DNA of 25,804 bases from JAYEJB01 sp034716415. GTDB lineage: Bacteria; Patescibacteriota; Patescibacteriia; SG8-24. The translations under genes and the position numbers were made by a program. Positions 11,588 to 18,220 of this stretch are shown in pieces. The DNA is taken from contig JAYEJB010000069.1 in the NCBI GenBank assembly GCA_034716415.1, forward strand, positions 1-25,804, in the 5' to 3' direction. The notes under the pieces were generated by a model. It did no database searches, was not told where the DNA came from, and was given only the letters and a program-made list of their open reading frames with translations. Position 1 is the stretch's first letter. Each line of letters begins with the position of its first letter.

Positions 11588-12229
11588 ATGACATGCGTAC
11601 GAATCCTGACATCGGTCGCGATCATCGCGGCTACTATGATCTTTCCAGCAGCTGTCCAAGCCCAGGATTCGGGGGGAGAGGACGCACCGCGGACGACCGT
11701 GGTGATCAACACGCAACACACGCTGTCGCAGGATGACGGGTACGAACCGGCGCTGATGCTCATTCTCGAACATCCGGTGCTGGATAACCTGGCTGTCGCG
11801 TGTTTCGCCTGGGCCTCGCCGGCCTGGGGTGAGGGTTACTGCGGCATCGCTACGACGCTGGGTGACTGGCTTCGGGTCGCGGTCTACTTCGGACTCGAGA
11901 CAGCCGAAGTCCCCGTGCGCGCGGCGACACAGCTCACCATCACGGCCGGACCGTTCACGCTCACCGGCGTCGTCGAGGGCGGCGGCAGCGGAGTCGGTTA
12001 CGACGCGCGGATGCTGTTTCGGATCACCGAGCATCTCCAGCTCGGACTGATGGGCCAGCGCGGGCAAGGTGAAGGCATCTTGCTGCGTATCGACTACGGT
12101 CGGGTCGGATTCAGCTTCGGATATCTCTACGATATCGAGAAGTATCTGACTTCCGATCGGTCGAATGTCTGGTACAGTAACCGCTACTGGACCACCTTTC
12201 TTGAGTTTTCGGTGCGGGTCAGCCCGTAG
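11588..12229 (+). CDS. Secreted beta-rich protein, first of two paralogues
   Basis: This 213-residue protein of unknown family has a signal peptide (about residues 1-26, cleavage after AVQAQ). Its mature part alternates polar and hydrophobic residues in a way that suggests many beta strands. A conserved CFAWASPAWGEGYCG block carries two cysteines that could form a disulphide, and GGGSG, LGLMGQR..GEG and LYDIEKY blocks follow. It has exactly the same length as the product of 12345-12986 and shares these blocks. It ends in VRVSP, and the paralogue in VRASP. The look is that of a small barrel or jelly-roll; no enzyme motif is seen. The ATG at 11588 was chosen over GTG 11576 because AGGTGG lies 7 nt upstream. 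Confidence 0.75.
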   Translation: MTCVRILTSVAIIAATMIFPAAVQAQDSGGEDAPRTTVVINTQHTLSQDDGYEPALMLILEHPVLDNLAVACFAWASPAWGEGYCGIATTLGDWLRVAVYFGLETAEVPVRAATQLTITAGPFTLTGVVEGGGSGVGYDARMLFRITEHLQLGLMGQRGQGEGILLRIDYGRVGFSFGYLYDIEKYLTSDRSNVWYSNRYWTTFLEFSVRVSP

Positions 12230-12248
12230 ACGAGAAGAAAACTCAAAT

Positions 12249-12270
12249 GAGTCCCCTAGGGCTCTTTTTT
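12249..12270 (+). terminator. Terminator after the first paralogue
   Basis: GAG-CCC pairs with GGG-CTC with one bulged T, followed by TTTTTT. An ACTC/GAGT hairpin overlaps its 5' side. It is weaker than the others in the window. Confidence 0.55.
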
Positions 12271-12280
12271 GTTTTCGTGT

Positions 12281-12308
12281 TTGACTTCCGGTCCACCAGT
12301 GCTAAGTT
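12281..12308 (+). promoter_or_regulatory. Promoter of the second secreted paralogue
   Basis: TTGACT (12281-12286), 16-nt spacer, TAAGTT (12303-12308). GGCCGTAACG follows at 12317-12326, at the same distance as in the first paralogue. Confidence 0.6.
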
Positions 12309-12344
12309 GATTTGCTGGCCGTAACGTGGCAGTTAGGAGGAAAC

Positions 12345-12986
12345 ATGCGACACGTACGGTACTTGGCGGTTCTGGCGATATTCGCTGCCGCGGCAATGTA
12401 CGTTCCCAACGCTTCCGCGGAGGAGGCACAAGAACAGGAGGAGTTCGAGACGTTCGTGCAGGTCTCCCTGCAGAACAGCGTGAGCGAGGATGGGTACACG
12501 CCCACCGCTCAACTTCTGATCCAGAGGCCCGTGTACGCCGAGTACTTCGGTATCACGTGCTTCGCTCTGGCATCGCCCGCGTACGGCGAGGCGCACTGCG
12601 GTCTCTTCGTCGAACCGATCGATTGGCTCTACTTGAGTCTTTCGGCCGGCATCGAGACGCATGAATCCGTCTACCGTGTCTCTGGCACGGTGATGGTGAA
12701 TGCCGGAGTGTTTCAGGCGGTCGGTGTCTTCGAGTATGGAGGTTCGGGTCGTTGGCATACTCTTCGGGCCGGATTCCGGATCGGGGAGCACATTCGACTG
12801 GGGCTGATGTCCCAAAGGTTCGAAGGTGAGGGTCCGTTCGTCCAGTTGGGTGTCGGTCGGGTGTCGCTCCGCGCGGCTTACCTGTTCGACATCGAGCGGT
12901 ACGTCGACGAGCGCGCGGAGTTCGGCTGGCGGAACAACAGGTTCTACACAGCGTTGATTGCGCTCTCGGTGCGAGCGAGTCCGTAA
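12345..12986 (+). CDS. Secreted beta-rich protein, second of two paralogues
   Basis: This 213-residue protein is a diverged tandem copy of the product of 11588-12229. It has a signal peptide (about residues 1-25, ending ASA), a Glu-rich start of the mature protein, and the block CFALASPAYGEAHCG with the same two cysteines. It also has YGGSGRWHTLRAGFRIGEHIRLGLMSQR and LFDIERY. Function is unknown; a secreted or cell-surface beta protein is inferred. The start has a strong AGGAGGAAAC before ATG 12345. Separate promoters with a shared leader string indicate that the duplication included the regulatory region and that both copies may be coregulated. Confidence 0.75.
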   Translation: MRHVRYLAVLAIFAAAAMYVPNASAEEAQEQEEFETFVQVSLQNSVSEDGYTPTAQLLIQRPVYAEYFGITCFALASPAYGEAHCGLFVEPIDWLYLSLSAGIETHESVYRVSGTVMVNAGVFQAVGVFEYGGSGRWHTLRAGFRIGEHIRLGLMSQRFEGEGPFVQLGVGRVSLRAAYLFDIERYVDERAEFGWRNNRFYTALIALSVRASP

Positions 12987-13011
12987 CCGACGAGTCCTTC
13001 CCACCAAGTTC

Positions 13012-13042
13012 GGCCGCTTCCCTTTCTGGGAGCGGCCTTTTT
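13012..13042 (+). terminator. Terminator after the second paralogue
   Basis: GGCCGCT plus CCC pairs with GGG plus AGCGGCC (one bulged T), followed by TTTTTT. Confidence 0.88.
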
Positions 13043-13080
13043 TATTTTTATGATGCTTCATCCATCGCCGTCCAAACACC

Positions 13081-13111
13081 AAAAAACGACCGGATGTGCC
13101 GGTCATTTTTT
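13081..13111. terminator. Bidirectional terminator by tRNA-Val
   Basis: GACCGG (13088-13093) pairs with CCGGTC (13099-13104). A-run and T-run on the two sides give a T-tract in both directions. On the minus strand it lies just after the tRNA-Val CCA end. Confidence 0.85.
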
Positions 13112-13113
13112 GA

Positions 13114-13190
13114 TGGTGGGCGGCAGAGGAGTCGAACCTCTGACCTCTGCAATGTCAATGCAACGCTCTAACCAACTGAGCTAGCCGCCC
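13114..13190 (-). tRNA. tRNA-Val, anticodon GAC
   Basis: A complete 77-nt cloverleaf on the minus strand: acceptor GGGCGGC/GCCGCCC, D stem GCTC/GAGC, anticodon stem TTGCA/TGCAG around TTGACAT, T stem AGAGG/CCTCT with TTCGACT, discriminator A and encoded CCA. The anticodon GAC reads GUC and GUU valine codons. It is downstream of the DHH gene on the same strand and may be cotranscribed with it. Confidence 0.95.
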
Positions 13191-13204
13191 ATAGTAATTA
13201 TTTC

Positions 13205-13255
13205 AACTCTCTCGCTTTCTTGCTCTCTATCTTTCTCGCTTTCTAACTCTCTCTT
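13205..13255. repeat. Low-complexity purine/pyrimidine repeat
   Basis: This is nearly pure pyrimidine on the plus strand (purine on the minus) with internal copies of TCTCGCTTTCT and AACTCTCTC. It fills the gap between the DHH gene and tRNA-Val. It belongs to the same style of purine-strand repeats as 32-69 and 17101-17125 but has a different unit. Confidence 0.55.
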
Positions 13256-13266
13256 GCGCAAATATA

Positions 13267-14640
13267 CTATTTGTTTTTGACCAATTTTGCAAGGGGCGCG
13301 GCTTTATCATCTCTCTTCTCGACCAGGCTGGCGATGCTGTTTTCCATGACCGGAATATTGTCTTGCTGCCTGTCCGTCGAAGCTTCGCTTGTTCGCCTAA
13401 GCTTCAGTGGAGGGGGAGCGGAAGCGGATCGTGCTGTCGTGCTGCCTGCCCCCTGAAGTTTCAGCGAAAGGGGGTCGTGCTTCTCAAGTCTCGGTCCACC
13501 TGCGACCTTGCCAAGTGATTTCCTGATGGATTGCAGTACCGCCTGTTCCGCCTCACCAATCTTCTGATTCGGGAAACAGACACGAGCCATGCTCCGGCTT
13601 CCTTTCGGGCGCAGGTCAGGCACCAGACCGAGCGCGTCGGCGTGCCGCTCCGACGAGACCAGCGCGCAGATGCCCGCACCGTCCTGTTCGTAGATCAGTC
13701 CGACGATCTCCGCTTCCGGCGCTGTCACCATCAGTTCATCAATGACATCCGGTAGGCAGAGCTCATCTGCCCCGGAATGCACGAAGTCATCGCGCGTCAG
13801 CAGTGCCCAGGCCATGCCGGTCTCTCGGTCATGTTGGATCCTGGCGAGTGCCCGCCCCCAAAGTTTCAGCGTCGCAAGCGAGCGTGTCTTGTAGAGGTTC
13901 TGCACGATCTCTTCGCGTCTGGCGCCGGCGGCCACCAGTTCGGCCGCGATATCAAGCGTCTTCGGAGTCACGTTAGCGCTCCGGAAGCTCTTGGTCTTCG
14001 AGATGATGCCTGTCAGCAGCAGTGTCGCCGTATCTTCGGCCAGCAGTCCGCCGTTAGCTTCGCGCAGGATGCGATGCACCAGCTCTGCGGCCGATGTCGC
14101 CGTGATGTCTACCGCGTTGATGTTCCCGAAGTTCTCATTATGCGCGCCGTGGTCGACGTTGATGATCGGCGTATCGTAGAACAGCTCCGGATGGTCGGCG
14201 AACGGTTTCCCGAGCGCGCCCAGGTCCGGAGTGTCCACCGTCACGATCAGGTCATACTTGAAAGCGGACGACCTAGTGGAGACGTCCGCTTCTTGATATA
14301 GCCCGGACTTCGGCGTGACGAGGATATCGAGACGGTCGTCGTTCATTACGTAAGTCATCTCATCGACTTCGTTCTTGGTCACGTCCAGGGATATCACGAA
14401 TTTACGCAGCTTGCCGAGTTCCGGCGTGATGCGGTCGATGTCGGGTAAGAATGAAATCTGTTTCGCGGGAGTGAATCCGTCACACACCACGTCAGCCTTC
14501 TTGCCGCGCGCTTCGATGAGGCGCGCGAGAGCAAGAGCGCTGGCGACGGCGTCCGCGGTCCATTCCTTCCGGAAAGTGACCAACACGTGGTCGCCCTTTC
14601 CGATCGCGTCAATAATCTGTTTTTCTGTCTGCAGGGCCAT
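13267..14640 (-). CDS. DHH/NrnA-like phosphoesterase family protein with degenerate motifs
   Basis: This 457-residue protein follows the DHH-DHHA1 layout of NrnA-type oligoribonucleases, which degrade very short RNAs or pAp. Motif I, usually H..PDgDA.GS, reads VTFRKEWTADAVAS, so the His and first Asp are missing and only Asp30 remains. Motif II keeps Asp136 (VTVDTPD). The DHH motif is DHG (163-165). The usual TGI.tDT.sF reads TGIISKTKSF, with Lys215 for Asp. Metal-dependent hydrolysis is thus doubtful. About 80 C-terminal residues are disordered and basic. The start at ATG 14640 has GGTGAG 7 nt upstream; GTG 14652 is the alternative. It has its own strong promoter. Confidence 0.75.
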   Translation of the reverse strand: MALQTEKQIIDAIGKGDHVLVTFRKEWTADAVASALALARLIEARGKKADVVCDGFTPAKQISFLPDIDRITPELGKLRKFVISLDVTKNEVDEMTYVMNDDRLDILVTPKSGLYQEADVSTRSSAFKYDLIVTVDTPDLGALGKPFADHPELFYDTPIINVDHGAHNENFGNINAVDITATSAAELVHRILREANGGLLAEDTATLLLTGIISKTKSFRSANVTPKTLDIAAELVAAGARREEIVQNLYKTRSLATLKLWGRALARIQHDRETGMAWALLTRDDFVHSGADELCLPDVIDELMVTAPEAEIVGLIYEQDGAGICALVSSERHADALGLVPDLRPKGSRSMARVCFPNQKIGEAEQAVLQSIRKSLGKVAGGPRLEKHDPLSLKLQGAGSTTARSASAPPPLKLRRTSEASTDRQQDNIPVMENSIASLVEKRDDKAAPLAKLVKNK

Positions 14641-14672
14641 ATGTACGCTCACCCGGATAGGGTGAAGGAGGT

Positions 14673-14701
14673 ATCTTACAAACGCGCGTAAAAAGTGTCA
14701 A
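14673..14701 (-). promoter_or_regulatory. Promoter of the DHH gene
   Basis: On the minus strand TTGACA (14696-14701), 17-nt spacer, TAAGAT (14673-14678), giving a leader of about 26 nt. Confidence 0.8.
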
Positions 14702-14816
14702 CATCGGTAATTATCGCGTCATTTTGTCAAAGACAGGTGACAGATTTGCAGCGCGGATACTTATCTGAATATCGGTCGATCACGGATAATCCAAATAATC
14801 TGTCTGATTCGGAGTA

Positions 14817-14844
14817 TTGCATTTAGCTCCAGTCGTCCTATAAT
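14817..14844 (+). promoter_or_regulatory. Promoter of valS
   Basis: TTGCAT (14817-14822), 16-nt spacer, consensus TATAAT (14839-14844). The leader of about 23 nt is too short for a T-box riboswitch. Confidence 0.75.
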
Positions 14845-14873
14845 TCACACGTTGTATATAAGGTATAGGAGCG

Positions 14874-17594
14874 ATGGCAAATGTTGACGCGCGCGAGCCG
14901 CTCGCGAAAGCCTACGACCCCAAGGGTGTTGAGGACCGGATCTACGAGGCGTGGGAGAAGAGTGGCCTGTTCAATCCAGACAATCTGCCGGGCGAACGGC
15001 CTGAGCCGTTTTGCGTTATCATGCCGCCGCCGAACGCGACCGGCACTCTGCATATCGGGCACGCGATGTTCCTGACTCTGGAGGATCTGATGACACGCTT
15101 CCATCGCATGCGCGGCAAGGACGCCTTGTGGTTACCGGGTACCGATCACGCGGCAATCGCCACGAACACCAAAGTCGAGAAGATCCTGGCGACCGAAGGC
15201 AAGACCAAATACGACCTGGGACGCGAGGGATTCATCGAGCGCGTCAAGGAATATATCGCGCAGTCGCAGGGAACGATCCGCAGGCAGATCCGTAAGATGG
15301 GTTCGTCATGCGACTGGTCACGCGAGACTTACACCTTCGATGACGAGCGCACGCGTGTGGTGCGTGAGATGTTCACCCGCATGTTCAATGACGGGTTGAT
15401 CTATCGCGGTTATCGCATCGTCAATTGGTGTCCGCGCTGTGAGTCCACGCTGGCCGACGATGAAGTCGAATATCGCGAGGAGCCGTCGAAGCTGGTTTTC
15501 ATGAGGTACGGCCCGTTCATCGTGGCGACCACCCGGCCCGAAACCAAGCTGGGAGACACTGCCGTGGCCGTGCATCCGGACGATGACCGTTACAAAGACC
15601 GGATCGGCACCGAGTTCGAGGTCGATTTCGGTATCGGATCGCAGAAGATCCGCGTCATCGCGGACGAAGAGGTTGATATGGAGTTCGGCACCGGCGTCGT
15701 CGGTATCACACCCGCCCATTCGGCGGTCGACTTCGCCATGGCCGAGAAGAATCAGCTGCCGATGAAGAAAGTGATCGGCGAGGACGGCAAGATGACCGAG
15801 CTGGCCGGCAAATATGCGGGGATGGAAGTGGTTGAGGCACGCAAGAAGTTCATGGAGGACCTGCGCGTCTCTGATCTGATCGAGAAAGAAGAAGATTTCA
15901 ACCACAACCTGTCGATCTGCTACCGCTGCAGCACGCCGATCGAACCGCTCACATCGAGGCAGTGGTTCATCGATGTGAACCGGTCGGTCGAAGCGCGCGG
16001 CGGAAAGACCCTGAAGGAAATGTCTATCGATGTGGTCGAAGACGGCAGTACGCGGATCCTTCCCGAGCGTTTCGAGAAAGTCTACAAGCATTGGATGACG
16101 AACCTGCGCGACTGGTGTATTTCACGACAGATCTGGTTCGGACATCGCATTCCGGTCTGGTACTGCAAATCCTGCTATGTGGAGAACGACGCGCCGGAGA
16201 AAGTGGGGGACTCGAGCGGATTTGAGCGCGCCGGACAGGCCGGTGTCATCGTCTCGACTGACGAGCCGACCGAATGCCCGGCTTGCGGCGGTGAAATCGA
16301 GCAGGAAACCGATACTTTGGACACCTGGTTCAGCAGCGGCACTTGGACCTTTTCGACTTTGGGCTGGCCGGACGATCCGAACGGCGACCTGAAGCGCTTT
16401 CATCCCACGCAATGCCTGGAGACCGGTTACGACATCCTGCCGTTCTGGGTGGCGCGGATGATCCTGATGACCACTTATGCCGTGGGCGAAGTGCCGTTCG
16501 AGGTGGCCTATCTGCACGGACTGGTCCGCGACGAGCAGGGCCGCAAGATGTCGAAGTCTCTGGAGAATATCATCGACCCGCTCGACGTTGCCGAGAAATA
16601 CGGTACGGACGCGGTGCGGTTGTCGCTGACGATCGGGAACACTCCGGGCAACGACATGAAGATAAGCGAAGATAAGATCGAGTATTACCGGAATTTCACG
16701 AACAAGTTGTGGAATATTTCGCGGTTTATTTTGGGGAGTACAGAAGTACAGAAGTACAGAAGTACAGGAGTTCCTGAACCGGTCACGCTCGCCGACCGGT
16801 GGATACTCGGGAGATTGGATGAAGTGGTCGAGTCGGTGACGAATGACATTGAGGGTTATAACTTCTCACGGCCGGGGGAGACACTGCGTGACTTTACCTG
16901 GAACGAACTCGCTGACTGGTATCTGGAGATCGCTAAAGTCGAGGGTGACAAGCAAGACATTCTTTCATATATATTACGGACCGTGTTGAAGCTCTGGCAT
17001 CCGTTCATGCCGTTCGTGACCGAGGAAATCTGGCGACAGTCGTTCGCGGAAGAGGAGAATGATTTTCTGATGGTGGCGGGGTGGCCGTCATCGAGAGGTG
17101 CAAAAGGAGCAGGAGCGGGAGAAGGTGCAGAAGAATCGTTCAATATAGTGAAGGATGTCGTGGTCGCTATCAGGAATATTCGGGCGACGCACAAGGTGGC
17201 GGCGGGTAAGAGGATTGATGTGGTGATTTATGGTGGTGAAAAGACAAAGCTTTTACAGGAGCAGGCTGAGATAATTCGCGCGCTTGCCAAGTTGGGTAAT
17301 GTGACCATCGTGGAGAGCGGTGAGGCGCCGGAGAACGCGGCGGCCGCGGTTCAACATGGAGTGCAGGTGTTCGTTCCGCTCGGCGATCTGGTTGATTTGG
17401 ACGAGGAACGCAAGCGACTTGAAGACGAGCTCGATAACGCCAAGAAGTACGCCGATTCTCTGCGCAAGAAACTCGACAATGAACAGTTCGTATCCAAGGC
17501 TCCGCCGCAGGTGGTGGATGCCGAGAGAGCCAAACTCGCTGAAGCTGAATCAAGAATCGTGAAACTGGAGGAGCAATTGAAGGCGGTGGGGTAA
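14874..17594 (+). CDS. valS: Valyl-tRNA synthetase
   Basis: This 906-residue class I synthetase charges tRNA-Val with valine. The HIGH motif is H60-I-G-H63 in PPPNATGTLHIGH. The CP1 editing domain with TTRPETKLGDTAVAV lies at about 215-340, a CysCys zinc-type insert at about 430-475, and KMSKS at 558-562. The anticodon-binding helical domain follows, and a C-terminal coiled coil (about 840-905, DLDEERKRLEDELDNAKKYA) ends the protein. Two repeat-derived inserts are translated: an 8-bp tandem repeat (residues 622-633, STEVQKYRST) after the catalytic domain and the purine-rich dispersed repeat (residues 742-752, AKGAGAGEGAEE). Both lie in surface linkers and preserve the frame. The ATG 14874 has AGGAG only 3 nt upstream. 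Confidence 0.97.
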   Translation: MANVDAREPLAKAYDPKGVEDRIYEAWEKSGLFNPDNLPGERPEPFCVIMPPPNATGTLHIGHAMFLTLEDLMTRFHRMRGKDALWLPGTDHAAIATNTKVEKILATEGKTKYDLGREGFIERVKEYIAQSQGTIRRQIRKMGSSCDWSRETYTFDDERTRVVREMFTRMFNDGLIYRGYRIVNWCPRCESTLADDEVEYREEPSKLVFMRYGPFIVATTRPETKLGDTAVAVHPDDDRYKDRIGTEFEVDFGIGSQKIRVIADEEVDMEFGTGVVGITPAHSAVDFAMAEKNQLPMKKVIGEDGKMTELAGKYAGMEVVEARKKFMEDLRVSDLIEKEEDFNHNLSICYRCSTPIEPLTSRQWFIDVNRSVEARGGKTLKEMSIDVVEDGSTRILPERFEKVYKHWMTNLRDWCISRQIWFGHRIPVWYCKSCYVENDAPEKVGDSSGFERAGQAGVIVSTDEPTECPACGGEIEQETDTLDTWFSSGTWTFSTLGWPDDPNGDLKRFHPTQCLETGYDILPFWVARMILMTTYAVGEVPFEVAYLHGLVRDEQGRKMSKSLENIIDPLDVAEKYGTDAVRLSLTIGNTPGNDMKISEDKIEYYRNFTNKLWNISRFILGSTEVQKYRSTGVPEPVTLADRWILGRLDEVVESVTNDIEGYNFSRPGETLRDFTWNELADWYLEIAKVEGDKQDILSYILRTVLKLWHPFMPFVTEEIWRQSFAEEENDFLMVAGWPSSRGAKGAGAGEGAEESFNIVKDVVVAIRNIRATHKVAAGKRIDVVIYGGEKTKLLQEQAEIIRALAKLGNVTIVESGEAPENAAAAVQHGVQVFVPLGDLVDLDEERKRLEDELDNAKKYADSLRKKLDNEQFVSKAPPQVVDAERAKLAEAESRIVKLEEQLKAVG
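16737..16771 (+). repeat. 8-bp tandem repeat inside valS
   Basis: Four consecutive copies of AGTACAGA (the last is AGTACAGG), starting at 16737. Four 8-bp units plus 1 nt would make a multiple of three, so the frame is sensitive to copy number. It encodes a polar stretch of about 11 residues in the linker before the anticodon-binding domain. Confidence 0.85.
17101..17125 (+). repeat. Purine-rich dispersed repeat, copy C, inside valS
   Basis: GCAGGAGCGGGAGAAGG differs at one base from copies A (32-69) and B (6984-7007) and is flanked by the same GTGCAAAAGGA string as copy A. It is translated as a Gly/Ala/Glu-rich loop of ValRS. Confidence 0.65.
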
Positions 17595-17644
17595 CGTTTT
17601 ATACACAGCTGGAGGCAAAAACAGACAGCCTGTCTCGTGCAATT

Positions 17645-17670
17645 AAAAAACCGAACCTTTCGGGGTCCGG
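17645..17670 (-). terminator. Terminator of the small membrane protein gene
   Basis: On the minus strand CCGGACC/GGTTCGG (7 pairs with one G-T), loop CCGAAA, followed by TTTTTT. It is 14 nt after the stop at 17684. No clear plus-strand terminator for valS is visible; a short GACAG/CTGTC hairpin lies at 17622-17632. Confidence 0.85.
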
Positions 17671-17683
17671 CCTGTCGTCTTCG

Positions 17684-18007
17684 TTAGTCCTCATCTGCTG
17701 CGATGAGACATCCCTTTTTTGCGTTCCTCTCCTCGTTGACCCAGAAGACGATCAGGTGCATGACCATCATGACGAGGTTCAGCCAGAAGGCATGACGCGA
17801 AAAAATCAGGTAGATGATGTCATCCGCCTGACCCCAGAACCAGTTCAATCCGGCCACTGCGGCACACATGAAGTGGGCGAGCGCCGCCCAGTGGTTCAGC
17901 ATCTTCTTGTCGAGCGATGCGATAAGCGTGAACATGGCGATCGCAGCTGCCACGAGCGGCCACATCACGGTCGGCCAGGTGATGAATCCGTGCAGGAATT
18001 CCTGCAT
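17684..18007 (-). CDS. Small three-TM membrane protein, unknown
   Basis: This unknown 107-residue protein has three hydrophobic segments (about residues 14-32, 38-58 and 68-90). Many Trp, Met and His residues lie in and around them (TWPTVMWPLV, NHWAALAHFM, NWFWGQADD, HAFWLNLVMMVMHLIVFW). A charged end NEERNAKKG follows. Aromatic-rich four-helix-like proteins of this kind can bind cofactors such as haem, but no specific motif supports that here. The start ATG 18007 has AAAGGAGG 6 nt upstream. It is a single-gene unit with its own promoter and terminator, convergent to valS. Confidence 0.75.
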   Translation of the reverse strand: MQEFLHGFITWPTVMWPLVAAAIAMFTLIASLDKKMLNHWAALAHFMCAAVAGLNWFWGQADDIIYLIFSRHAFWLNLVMMVMHLIVFWVNEERNAKKGCLIAADED

Positions 18008-18041
18008 TTCAGCCTCCTTTCGGGGTAAGTGCTGACAAACC

Positions 18042-18070
18042 ACGATACCGTCTGCCGGCGATCCTGTCAA
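18042..18070 (-). promoter_or_regulatory. Promoter of the small membrane protein gene
   Basis: On the minus strand TTGACA (18065-18070), 17-nt spacer, TATCGT (18042-18047), leader of about 28 nt. Confidence 0.75.
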
Positions 18071-18102
18071 TCCTGGAGGGGTAGCGCGACAGCAGGATGC
18101 TG

Positions 18103-18152
18103 GAAGCAGGAGGCGGGAGGTCTATAAATTATAACTTCCCGCTTCCTGCTTC
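18103..18152. repeat. 50-bp near-perfect palindrome before tyrS
   Basis: Nineteen-nt arms (18103-18121 and 18134-18152) are complementary except for two G-T pairs, and the centre holds TATAA-A-TTATA, itself palindromic. The arm is in the same purine-rich style (GAAGCAGG...GCGGGAGG) as the dispersed repeats. The central TATAAA/TTATAA could act as a -10 box for tyrS, giving an extremely pyrimidine-rich leader of about 80 nt; no -35 is apparent. Confidence 0.7.
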
Positions 18153-18220
18153 GTGCCTTCCGCCTCATACCCTCGCCTCTACCTTTCCTTTTCCCCCACC
18201 ACAAGTTACCCTCACATCAT

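Noticed and set aside
12333..13106. 257-codon minus-strand frame over the second secreted paralogue
   Set aside because: It overlaps a signal-peptide gene with a strong Shine-Dalgarno and a paralogue of equal length, and it would run through two terminators.
13205..13255. CRISPR-like repetition
   Set aside because: Units are about 10 nt, imperfect and without spacers of constant length; it is a low-complexity polypyrimidine tract.
14700..14873. T-box or other riboswitch before valS
   Set aside because: The best promoter lies at 14817-14844, leaving a leader of about 23 nt. The GACAGATT/AATCTGTC inverted repeat at 14739-14804 is upstream of it, and no T-box core was seen.
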